Origin: JACRCT01 sp036504155
GTDB lineage: Bacteria > Myxococcota > Myxococcia > Myxococcales > UBA5297
DNA length: 64,000 nucleotides
NCBI GenBank assembly: GCA_036504155.1
Contig: DASXVQ010000151.1
Location: forward strand, 1 to 64,000
Reading direction: 5' to 3'
Part shown: positions 54,310 through 62,798 of the stretch, piece after piece
Layout of the letters: the number at the start of each line of letters is the position of its first letter
Position numbering within the stretch: position 1 is the stretch's first letter
Translations under genes and position numbers: made by a program
The notes under the pieces: generated by a model
Told to the model about the DNA's origin: nothing
Databases searched by the model: none
What the model saw: the letters and a program-made list of their open reading frames with translations, nothing else

Positions 54310-57174
54310 GTGTTCCGACTCGCAGCTTCGACGACCGCTCTCCTGCTCGCCCTCGGTGGACTCGCCTCGTGCGGGAAGGACCCCGGCTCCGGCGGCGGCG
54401 ACGCCACCCCCACCGCCCTCGATGCTTCCGGAGGGAACGGGGCCGACGGCTCTCTGAACGCGGCCGACGCCTCGGTCGGCGAAGGGTCCGATGCTGCGGC
54501 GGCTGGAGACACCGGACCCTCGCCCGCCACCGATGCCGGCGAGGGCTGCTCCGGCGGCGCCCAGGCGTGCTCTGCCGCCACGCCCTGCCCCGCGCCCGCC
54601 AACGACTGCCAGGCCGCGAACTGCGACCAGGGTTGCTGCACCACGGTGAACAAGGACAAGAGCGCCGCGTGCTCGGCGGGCGTGTGCGACGGCGAGGGCC
54701 GCTGCGGGTGCGCTGCCGACGGCGACTGCCCCGTCCCCGCCGACGAGTGCACCGCGGCGACGTGCACCGCCGCCGGGGCGTGCTCGACCCGGCCGCGCGG
54801 CCAGGAGCACTCGCTGTCGACCGGACAGACCCCGGGCGACTGCCAGGAGCTCGTCTGCGACGGCGCCGGCGGCACGATCTCGGTCGACGACCCCTTCGAC
54901 CTCCCGGTCCCGGCCACCGTCTGCCAGACCGCCACCTGCTACGACTCGCCGCGCCGGCCGGGCTTCAAGCCCGTGGCCAAGGGCACGGACTGCACCGCTG
55001 ACGGCACGCCCGGCGCAGTGGTCTGCGGCGACCCGGAAAACCCCGCGCTCAGCGGGCGGTGCGTCGCCTGCAACCTCGGCGACACCCAGTGCTCGAACGG
55101 AGGGCCCCGAGCCTGCGATCCGGCGACGGGCAAGTGGCTGGACGTGGATGTCTGCGCCCGGCTCGGCGCCAACTGCGGTCCCCTCGGCGACGGCTGCGGC
55201 TCCACCGTGGACTGCGGAGCCTGCACGCCGCCCGAGTCCTGCGGCGCAGGCGGCGTCCCGAGCGTCTGCGGCGTCCCCTCCTGCATGCCCAAGACCTGCG
55301 CCGAGCTCGGCCTCGACTGCGGCGTCGCCACGGACGGCTGCGGCAGCCCGCTCGACTGCGGCTCCTGCGCCGCCCCCCAGGTCTGCGGCGCCAGCACCCC
55401 CAACGTCTGCGCCATCCCGATCACCTGCACGAACCTGTGCCTGAAGCAGGTGAGCTGCGGCACCCCGGCAGCGACGACGTCGGTCAGCGGCGTCGTCTAC
55501 GCGCCCAACGGCGTCGACCCCCTGCCCAACGTGACGGTCTACGTGCCCAACGCCCCGGTGCAGCCGTTCACGCCCGGCGTGTCGTGCTCGCGCTGCAACG
55601 ACCCGCTCGCGGGCTCGCCGCTGGTGAGGGCGACCACCGACGCCGCGGGCGCGTTCAAGCTGACCAACATGCCGGTGGGCGCCGCCATCCCGCTGGTCAT
55701 CGAGACCGGCCGCTGGCGCCGGCAGATCACCCTCCCCACCGTCGCCGCCTGCGTCGACACGCCCCTGGCCGCGGCGCAGACGCGCCTGCCGAAGAACAAG
55801 AGCGAGGGCGACCTCCCGCTGATGGCCTTCGTCACCGGCGGAGTCGACACGCTCGAGTGCGGGCTGCGCAAGATCGGCATCGACGATTCGGAGTTCACGG
55901 CCCCGACGGGCACCGGCCGCGTCCACCTCTGGACCGGCTCCGGGTATGGAGGAGCGACCAGCGGCGGAACCGGCGCGCCCCTCGAGGACGGCCTCTGGAG
56001 CACCCAGGCGACCCTCAACCAGTACGACGTGGTCTTCTTCGCCTGCCAGGGCAGCGAGTACCTCAAGCCCGCCACCGCCCAGCAGAACCTCATCAACTAC
56101 GCCAACGCCGGCGGGCGGGTCCTCGCCACGCACTACAGCTACGTCTGGCTCTTCAACGCCGCCCCGTTCTCGAGCACCGCGGTCTGGGCTCCGGACATCG
56201 GCTTCCCGATGGACCAGACGGCCTCCGTCGAGATGTCCTTCCCCAAGGGGCAGCTCCTTGCGCAGTGGCTCCAGATCGTGGGCGCGTCGACGATCCTGGG
56301 GCAGATCCCGCTCGGCTCGCTGCGCAACGACTTCACCGCGGTGAACGCGCCCTCGCAGGTCTGGCTCTCCGTCCAGAGCCCGCCCGCGCCGGTGCACTAC
56401 TCGTTCGGCACGCCCGTGGGCGTTCCGGCGTCCCAGCAGTGCGGGCGGGTGCAGTTCACCGACTACCACGTCGAGGAGGGCTACGCGGACCCGCGCATGG
56501 CGTTCCCGAGCGAGTGCCCGGGCGGGGCGATGACGCCCATGGAGAAGCTGCTGGAGTTCACGGTCTTCGACCTGACCGGCTGCGTCTCGGCCGACGGTGC
56601 CTCCTGCACGCCCAGGACCTGCGCCGAGCAGGCCGTCCAGTGCGGGCCCGCGGGGGACGGGTGCGGGAACTTGCTTCAGTGCGGCGACTGCCCGAGCGGC
56701 CAGACCTGCGGCGGCAGCGGCCTCCCGAGTGTCTGCGGTGCCCCGAGCTGCACGCCCAGGACCTGCGCCGAGCAGGCCCTCCAGTGCGGGCCTGCGGGCG
56801 ACGGTTGCGGGAACTTGATCCAGTGCGGCGACTGCCCCACCGGCCAGAACTGCGGCGGAGGCGGGCAAGCGGGCGTCTGTGGCCCCTCGGCCTGCGTGCC
56901 CAAGAACTGCGTCGAACTGGGCATCCAGTGCGGGCCGGCCGGGGACGGCTGTGGGAACCTGATCATGTGCGGCATGTGCCCGGCGGGCCAGACCTGCGGC
57001 GGAGGCGGCCAGGCGGCCGTCTGCGGGGCCCTGAGTTGCACTCCCGTAACCTGTGCCCTGGTCGGGGCCGACTGCGGTCCGATCGGCGACGGCTGCGGGA
57101 ACGTCCTGCAGTGCGGCACGTGTCCACCGCCTCAGACTTGCGGCGGAGGCGGAGCGGCCAGCGTGTGCGGTTGA
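54310..57174 (+). CDS. Cys-rich repeat lipoprotein with carboxypeptidase-regulatory-like domain
   Basis: A 954-residue predicted lipoprotein, GTG start with agagg six bases upstream, lipobox GGLASC (Cys about 21). An Asp/Ala linker and Cys-rich modules are followed by a regulatory-like beta domain (VSGVVYAPNGVDPLPNVTVY, TDAAGAFKLTNMPVG). A central ~330-residue domain (VVFFACQGSEYLKP, GGRVLATHYSYVWLF) resembles a glutamine-amidotransferase-like (ThuA-type) fold. The C-terminus has four near-copies of a Cys-rich unit (CTPRTCAEQAVQCGPAGDGC and GQTCGGxG.PSVCG), with two more in the N-terminal half. It ends just before a hairpin and converges with the beta-helix gene. Confidence 0.85.
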   Translation: MFRLAASTTALLLALGGLASCGKDPGSGGGDATPTALDASGGNGADGSLNAADASVGEGSDAAAAGDTGPSPATDAGEGCSGGAQACSAATPCPAPANDCQAANCDQGCCTTVNKDKSAACSAGVCDGEGRCGCAADGDCPVPADECTAATCTAAGACSTRPRGQEHSLSTGQTPGDCQELVCDGAGGTISVDDPFDLPVPATVCQTATCYDSPRRPGFKPVAKGTDCTADGTPGAVVCGDPENPALSGRCVACNLGDTQCSNGGPRACDPATGKWLDVDVCARLGANCGPLGDGCGSTVDCGACTPPESCGAGGVPSVCGVPSCMPKTCAELGLDCGVATDGCGSPLDCGSCAAPQVCGASTPNVCAIPITCTNLCLKQVSCGTPAATTSVSGVVYAPNGVDPLPNVTVYVPNAPVQPFTPGVSCSRCNDPLAGSPLVRATTDAAGAFKLTNMPVGAAIPLVIETGRWRRQITLPTVAACVDTPLAAAQTRLPKNKSEGDLPLMAFVTGGVDTLECGLRKIGIDDSEFTAPTGTGRVHLWTGSGYGGATSGGTGAPLEDGLWSTQATLNQYDVVFFACQGSEYLKPATAQQNLINYANAGGRVLATHYSYVWLFNAAPFSSTAVWAPDIGFPMDQTASVEMSFPKGQLLAQWLQIVGASTILGQIPLGSLRNDFTAVNAPSQVWLSVQSPPAPVHYSFGTPVGVPASQQCGRVQFTDYHVEEGYADPRMAFPSECPGGAMTPMEKLLEFTVFDLTGCVSADGASCTPRTCAEQAVQCGPAGDGCGNLLQCGDCPSGQTCGGSGLPSVCGAPSCTPRTCAEQALQCGPAGDGCGNLIQCGDCPTGQNCGGGGQAGVCGPSACVPKNCVELGIQCGPAGDGCGNLIMCGMCPAGQTCGGGGQAAVCGALSCTPVTCALVGADCGPIGDGCGNVLQCGTCPPPQTCGGGGAASVCG

Positions 57175-57259
57175 AGCTGGGGAGGAGAGTCTCGATCAGG
57201 CTCGGGGCTTGGCTGGAGCGCCGCCGGGCTCGACAGCTCGAGCTCAATCCGCTCGCGTA

Positions 57260-57285
57260 CGCGGTCGACGGAAGCGTCGACCGCG
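57260..57285. terminator. Hairpin between convergent genes
   Basis: A perfect 10-bp stem (cgcggtcgac / gtcgaccgcg) with a six-base loop, in the 142-bp gap between the converging Cys-rich and beta-helix genes. No T-run follows on either strand, so it is at best a Rho-dependent or weak two-way stop. Confidence 0.4.
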
Positions 57286-57316
57286 CTGCGCGGGGGAGGG
57301 GAGAGGGCAACCGCTG

Positions 57317-59995
57317 CTACTCAACGCCCCCGCCGAGACTGCTACCCAGGCGTCGGCGGCCCAGGCCGAGGAGGGCGACCAGGAAGACCAGCCCTCCGAC
57401 GGCGGCGCCGGGCGCTCCCGCCGCGGCGCAGCCGCAACCGGTGCCGACCGCGCCGCCCGGCTCGCCGGCGTCGCCGGTCATCGAGGAGTCGCTCGGGGCC
57501 CCGACGTCGCCTGCCCCACCGGCATCGCCCGAGGCGGCGGAGCCGGAGTCGGCAGGGGCGCCAGCGTCGGCAGGGCCTCCGGAGTCCTCGGAGGTCCCCA
57601 CGTCCGGAGAGGACCCGGCGTCGGCGCGCCCGCAGACCGTGCTGCTCAGCTCGAGCTCTCCGAACTGGCGCGGGTCCTTCCAGCCGTCGCCCTGCCCTCG
57701 CCAGGCGAGGTAGCTGGTGCGGCTGCCCGCCACGTCGCTGTCGTCCAGGGCCACGTCGAAGCCGAGGAGCGCGCCCGCCGAAGGTGAAGTCAGGCCCAGC
57801 GAGGCGAAGGAGATGGCGTACTCGCGCGCGTACCCCGCCGTCCCGAGGCGCAGCGCGTGCTGCACCACCAGCGAGCCGCTGCGGGTGCCGTCGACCTCGC
57901 CGCCGAGGTCGATCATGAGTTGGTAGTCGTTCGAGTCGTAGGTCGCGGCGCGCTCGTGCAGCCCGTCGAAGAACAACTCGACGCCGTCGTTGCGCCACAC
58001 CGTGGTCGAGGTGCCGAAGAGCAGGTCGTCACTCACCTCCACCAGCACGTACAGGCTCGTGTCGTCCCACATGCAGCGGACGACGGCGCTGCAGTCCGTG
58101 TCGCTGGTCGCCGCCTCCGGGCTGTCGGGGCCGATGAGCGAGCGGCTCGCCGGGATGCGGAAGGAGGGCGCCCCGTCCCACTCCGCGGCCACGCCGTCGA
58201 CGGCGACTGCGCCCGGGGCGCGGCAGGCGAGCGCGGGCTCGGTCGGCACCGCGGCGTCGACGCCCGCGACGGCGGCGTCGCCGCCCGGCACTGCGGCGTC
58301 GCTGCCCGGGACGGCTGCGTCGTTGCCCGGTCCGCCGGCGTCCGCACCGGCCGCGGGCTCCACGGTGAGGGAGACGGTGTCGGAAGCGGTCGCGCCCTGG
58401 TCGTCGGTGACGAGGACCCGGAACAGGTAGGAGCCCGCCCCGAAGCCCGAGACGGTCAGGTCGGAAGTGGCCGCGCCGGCGAGGGCGGCGGCCCCGCCCG
58501 AAAGACTCGTCCAGGCGTAGCTGGCGAGGGTGCCGTCGGGGTCCGACGCGACGGCGGAGAAGGTCACCGGGCTCGCGGGGAGGCGAACGGTCTGGTCGGC
58601 GCCCGCCTCCACGACGGGCGGTTGGTTGCCGGACGCGACGAACTCGTAGATGCCCACGTCCGGGTTGCCCACGATGGGGTTGCCGGCGAAGTCGATGCTG
58701 AAGCCGAGGTGGGTCCCGAAGTCGATGGCGGGGCTTCCCGCGAGAGGCCGGTAGTTCCAGGTGCTGGGCGCGCCCGAGGCGCTGACGAACAGGTCGAGCG
58801 TGCTGCTCGAGAGCTCGGTGGCGTCGAGCGTCACCCCCAGCGCCGGGTTCGAGGTGCGGAAGAGGTTGTTGGAGTGGAGCAGCGACGCAGCGTCGAACTT
58901 CCCGCTCTGGATCAGGTAGGCGCCGCTGGTCAGCCAGACGAGGTTGTTCCTGAAGGACACCATCCCGGCGGGCCCGGGGGACGACCTCTGCCAGAGCAGG
59001 GGGCCCGTCCAGAGGTACTGCTCCAGGGTCTCCGGGGTCTGCACGATGGTGTTGTTGAAGATCTGGAGGTTGTTGATGGGAGTGCCGAAGGTCCCCGAGT
59101 TCTGCAGGGTGGCGATCTCTCCGCTGTTGATGATCAGGTTGTAGGCCACGACGTTGTCGTTGGCGCCCGCTCCACCGCTGCTCCCGATCTCGGTGAAGCC
59201 GTTGCAGTGGTAGGCGGTGTTGAACATGACGAGGTTGTTGCTGGTGTAGCCGCCCGCGCCGGCGAACAACTCCACGGCCCCGCCATCGAAGCCGTAGTCG
59301 TAGCTCTTCGCCCAGGACTCCTCGAACCGGTTGCGGGTGATGGTGTTGTTCGAGGAGCCGATGACCATCGGGTTGGCCCCGTAGTCGTCGTCGGGATTCA
59401 CGCTGGTGGGCGTGTTCCTCACCATCCGCCCGTTGTGCATGTAGTTGCCGGTGATGGTCGTGTAGTCCGACCCCGCCTCGACCGCGATCGCGACGCCCAC
59501 CAGGGAGAACTCGCAGTTGCTGACCGTGCAGTGGGGCGAGTCGAAGAGGGTGATGCAGTAGCTGACCTTGGCCTGGATCTGGTGGAGGGGGTCGTCGACG
59601 TCGATGGAGCTGTCGGTGAAGTTGATGCTGTCGATGACGACGTACTGCTTGCCGCTCAGGGTGACGATGTTGCTGATCGAGTTGTCGAACTTGGGCAGGT
59701 CCCCGGCGCCGTAAGCCGAATAGGTGATCGGCGCGCCCGCGATGCCCGACTTCGAGACGGTCAGGCTGCCGGAGTAGGTCTGCCCGCGCCGGAACAGGAC
59801 CCGGTCGCCCGGGTTCAGCGCGGTGGTGCCGGCATTGACCTGCGCGAGGGTCCGCCAGGGATTGGCCAGGGTCCCGGCCAGGGTGGAGGAGGCGGCCGAA
59901 GGGTCGGCGTAGTAGTCGGTGGCAAGCGCCGTGGCGCTCGTCGAGGAGAGCAAGCCGGCGGCCACCCAGCAGAGGCTCAGGGAAGGCGTTCTCAT
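57317..59995 (-). CDS. Secreted parallel beta-helix/PKD/CBM9-like protein with MYXO-CTERM-type tail
   Basis: An 892-residue surface protein. A signal peptide (ATALAT) precedes a right-handed parallel beta-helix region (about 25-460; repeats such as NNTITRNRF, NNLVMFNTAYH, NLQIFNNTIVQ), a PKD domain (VVEAGADQTVRLPASPVTF), then an Asp/Ala linker and a CBM9-like domain (AVAVDGVAAEWDGAPSFR, DGVELFFDG). The end has GTGCGCAAAGAPGAAVGG, a hydrophobic helix and GLGRRR, the form of the MYXO-CTERM sorting signal. It may act on or bind polysaccharide; no catalytic residue is evident. ATG 59995 is used. Confidence 0.88.
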   Translation of the reverse strand: MRTPSLSLCWVAAGLLSSTSATALATDYYADPSAASSTLAGTLANPWRTLAQVNAGTTALNPGDRVLFRRGQTYSGSLTVSKSGIAGAPITYSAYGAGDLPKFDNSISNIVTLSGKQYVVIDSINFTDSSIDVDDPLHQIQAKVSYCITLFDSPHCTVSNCEFSLVGVAIAVEAGSDYTTITGNYMHNGRMVRNTPTSVNPDDDYGANPMVIGSSNNTITRNRFEESWAKSYDYGFDGGAVELFAGAGGYTSNNLVMFNTAYHCNGFTEIGSSGGAGANDNVVAYNLIINSGEIATLQNSGTFGTPINNLQIFNNTIVQTPETLEQYLWTGPLLWQRSSPGPAGMVSFRNNLVWLTSGAYLIQSGKFDAASLLHSNNLFRTSNPALGVTLDATELSSSTLDLFVSASGAPSTWNYRPLAGSPAIDFGTHLGFSIDFAGNPIVGNPDVGIYEFVASGNQPPVVEAGADQTVRLPASPVTFSAVASDPDGTLASYAWTSLSGGAAALAGAATSDLTVSGFGAGSYLFRVLVTDDQGATASDTVSLTVEPAAGADAGGPGNDAAVPGSDAAVPGGDAAVAGVDAAVPTEPALACRAPGAVAVDGVAAEWDGAPSFRIPASRSLIGPDSPEAATSDTDCSAVVRCMWDDTSLYVLVEVSDDLLFGTSTTVWRNDGVELFFDGLHERAATYDSNDYQLMIDLGGEVDGTRSGSLVVQHALRLGTAGYAREYAISFASLGLTSPSAGALLGFDVALDDSDVAGSRTSYLAWRGQGDGWKDPRQFGELELSSTVCGRADAGSSPDVGTSEDSGGPADAGAPADSGSAASGDAGGAGDVGAPSDSSMTGDAGEPGGAVGTGCGCAAAGAPGAAVGGLVFLVALLGLGRRRLGSSLGGGVE

Positions 59996-60111
59996 GGGTC
60001 GGCTCTCTGCTTTCCGGGGAGAGGGAGCTTCGCTGGCATGCCGGCCATTCTGCACCGTCTCCGCGCAGCCGCGCGCGCGGTCCCCGCGAAGCGAAGGCCT
60101 GGGCTCGGGAC

Positions 60112-62583
60112 CTACCGCGCCGCCGGCCCCGACAGCTCGAAGTCGAAACGCTCGCGCTCGCGGTCGAACCGGGCGTCGAGCCGCAGCGCCCACACCGCCT
60201 CCGCCAGGCAGCTCGCCATGGCGCCGGAGCCGTTGGGCGTGGCGACGTCGACGACCTCGTCGCGGGTCGTCTCGACGGACAGGGCGACCTTCCAGGCTTC
60301 GGCCGGCCGCACGCTGCGCACGCACTCCTCGGTGGCGACCAGCGCGCGCAGGTCCGGAGGGGTCCGGTGAAGGCCGGCGCCGCCACAGCCGATGCCGCCG
60401 CCACCCGACCCGAACCCGCGCGTGCCGAGCGTTGCCTGGTCGAGCCCGATGGTCGACGGGCGCACGCCCGGCTCGGCGGCGACGTAGGAGGTCACCGGGG
60501 AGACCGCCCGCCCAGAGAGGGCGAGCCGCATCTGCTCGGCGGCGGAGAGGCCCTGGTGCTCGTCGGCGCCGAAGACGAAGGCCGCGGTGGCCGCCGAGAA
60601 CGCGGCGCTGGCGACGACCTCCTTGCGGACGGGGTCGCTCCACACGCGGCCGGTCAGGACGACCTTCTCCGGCGGCGCCTCTCGCAGGACCATCAGCCGC
60701 ACCCCGTCGCCCTCGCGCAGCGTGTCGCGGTCGAGGGTGAACCCCGCGCTGGCGGCGAGGCGATCGATGCGGGTGGGCCGGACCAGCTCGAGCACGGTGG
60801 GCGCGAGCGCCTTGGCGGAGCGCGCGGGCAGCCCGTACAGGTCCGCGAAGATGCCGTGGTGGTGGTCGGCCAGCAGGGCCAGGTGGGCGTCGTCGCGGCG
60901 GTCGAGGCGCGCGACGTCGTCGCCATCCGCGTGGGGCACGACCACGTGCACCACCGCCTCGGCCGGCAGGCCCGAGAGCGCGGCGGCGGCCTGGTCGGCG
61001 GGGAGCGAGGACCGGATCAGTTCGTCCGAGGTGGCCACCAGCCGGCGCGGGGCGCTGCGATCCGAGAGCAGCGCGGCGGCCATCCTCAGGCCCTCGTCGA
61101 GGGCGCTGCCGTTGCCGGGCGAGAACGCTCCAGCGCCAGCGGCATTCTCCAGCGCGGCGTCCAGCTCGGGGACCGGAACGAAGCGGCCGAAGACGCGCTG
61201 GGCGTGCCGCCGGTAGACGACCAGCTCCAGCTCGGCGTCCGGGACGTGGCTCGCGTAGGCGCGCACCACGTCGAGCTGCGCCGCGGCGGCCTCGGGGCCC
61301 AGCGAATGCGAGGCGTCGAGCAGGAAGACGACCTGGGCCCGCGTGGGCGCCGGCCGCAGCTCGGGGGCGAGGTCCAGCTCCAGCCGCGCGAACCCCCTCT
61401 TCTCCGAGGCCAGCGCCCGGCCGAGGCGCACGTTCCATAGATCGATCGGCGGTGGCGCCAGCGCGACGGCGGCGAGCCCGGCCTCTCCCGCGGACTCGGG
61501 TGCGTCGGGAACGAAGAGCGGCGTGTCGGTCGACCTGACGCTGGTGCGGTCGGCGCCTTCGCCCAAGGTGAGCGTCCACTCGTCGAGCGAGCCGGTGTCG
61601 AGCGCGGCGTGGTCGGAGACCAGGAGCCGCCACGGCCCGGCCGCGCGGGTGTCCGGCGGCAGGGCCACGGTGTAGCTGCCGCGCAGGTCGTTGGCGCCGC
61701 CGCCGGCCCGCCGGATGAGCGGCAGCCGCGCGCCGGCCGGCGTCAGCAGCTCGACCTCGAGATCGCCGCGGTAGGTGTGCGCCAGCTCCAAGGTGACGGT
61801 CGCCTCGGTGACGGGTTTGCGGGTGTGGCTCGAGGCGGGCACCTCCAGGCTGCTGGCGACGTAGCTGGCCGAGGGATCGGTGCGGAGCTGCTTCTGCCAG
61901 TCGGGCAGCAGCGGCGGCACGAGCACGATCGGCGCCTCGCGGGTCGCGCGCCTGCCGTCGACCGACATCGGGGTCAGCGCGTCGCCCCAGGCCGGCGTCA
62001 CGGTGACGACCGGCGGCGCCAGCGGCAGGCCGCCGCGGCCGGAGTCGGCGCCCGGCTCGAGCGCGGCGGCGCGCGGGTAGCAGACGTGGTAGCGGCCGCC
62101 CTCATAGCGCGTGGGCGCGGTGAGCGTGTACTCCACCGTGGAGACCGAGCCCGGCATCACCGGGAAGACCTGCAGCGACAGCTTGTCGGCCCACATCCAG
62201 GCGAGCAGCGCCGGGTCCTTGGGCGCGTGCGGGCCGAAGCCGGTCATCTCCCTGTAGAGCTTTTCCGCGGCCTCGCGCTCCATCAGCTCGCCGGGGTACC
62301 AGCGGTCGCGCGCGCGGATGCGCAGGCCGGTGGCGGCGGCGCCGTACGGCAGGTCGATCTCCAGCTCGACCTGGTCGGCCACGGTGCCGGGGTTGGAGAA
62401 GACCCGGCGGACCGTGTAGGTCGCGACGCCGTCGGCGACCCGGAGGTCCACCGAGTGCGACACCTCGACGAGCGGCTGGCCGCGCGTGGCGACGAGCACG
62501 TCGGCCCGGGCCGAGGCCCCGGCGGAGGCTGCGGCGACGAAGAGGCAGATGGAGATCGAGAGAGTCCGAGCGGCACGGGCCAT
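60112..62583 (-). CDS. VIT-P-domain-VWA exported protein
   Basis: An 823-residue exported protein. After a signal peptide, a VIT domain (about 30-190, with VFSNPGTVADQVELEIDLP, RWYPGELMEREAAEKLY) leads to an inserted proprotein-convertase P-like domain (AHTYRGDLEVELLTPAGARL, GSLDEWTLTLGEG). The VWA domain follows (VVFLLDASHSLG; DxSxS type metal site). The C-terminus has a Gly-rich run and Cys-containing end (CLAEAVWALR). VIT-VWA proteins are common as predicted secreted or periplasmic proteins, but the P-domain insertion is unusual. ATG 62583 is used. It is divergent from the spermidine-synthase-like gene. Confidence 0.85.
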   Translation of the reverse strand: MARAARTLSISICLFVAAASAGASARADVLVATRGQPLVEVSHSVDLRVADGVATYTVRRVFSNPGTVADQVELEIDLPYGAAATGLRIRARDRWYPGELMEREAAEKLYREMTGFGPHAPKDPALLAWMWADKLSLQVFPVMPGSVSTVEYTLTAPTRYEGGRYHVCYPRAAALEPGADSGRGGLPLAPPVVTVTPAWGDALTPMSVDGRRATREAPIVLVPPLLPDWQKQLRTDPSASYVASSLEVPASSHTRKPVTEATVTLELAHTYRGDLEVELLTPAGARLPLIRRAGGGANDLRGSYTVALPPDTRAAGPWRLLVSDHAALDTGSLDEWTLTLGEGADRTSVRSTDTPLFVPDAPESAGEAGLAAVALAPPPIDLWNVRLGRALASEKRGFARLELDLAPELRPAPTRAQVVFLLDASHSLGPEAAAAQLDVVRAYASHVPDAELELVVYRRHAQRVFGRFVPVPELDAALENAAGAGAFSPGNGSALDEGLRMAAALLSDRSAPRRLVATSDELIRSSLPADQAAAALSGLPAEAVVHVVVPHADGDDVARLDRRDDAHLALLADHHHGIFADLYGLPARSAKALAPTVLELVRPTRIDRLAASAGFTLDRDTLREGDGVRLMVLREAPPEKVVLTGRVWSDPVRKEVVASAAFSAATAAFVFGADEHQGLSAAEQMRLALSGRAVSPVTSYVAAEPGVRPSTIGLDQATLGTRGFGSGGGGIGCGGAGLHRTPPDLRALVATEECVRSVRPAEAWKVALSVETTRDEVVDVATPNGSGAMASCLAEAVWALRLDARFDRERERFDFELSGPAAR

Positions 62584-62798
62584 GGCCTCTCGGACAGCGC
62601 CGCGGAGGGGCGGGTTCCTGCGGCCTCGATCGACCCGCGGGCCCCGGCGTGCCGCGGGCCGCGAAGCGGGCGCAACCCCTGGCGCCGCCTGGAGAAACCG
62701 GTGACCAGGCAAGGGGACGAGGGGACGGGCGTCCAGGCCTTGCTTAGCGGCTGCCGCCGGCTTGATTGGAGTAGCATGCCGGCCTTCCCCGAGAGGTC

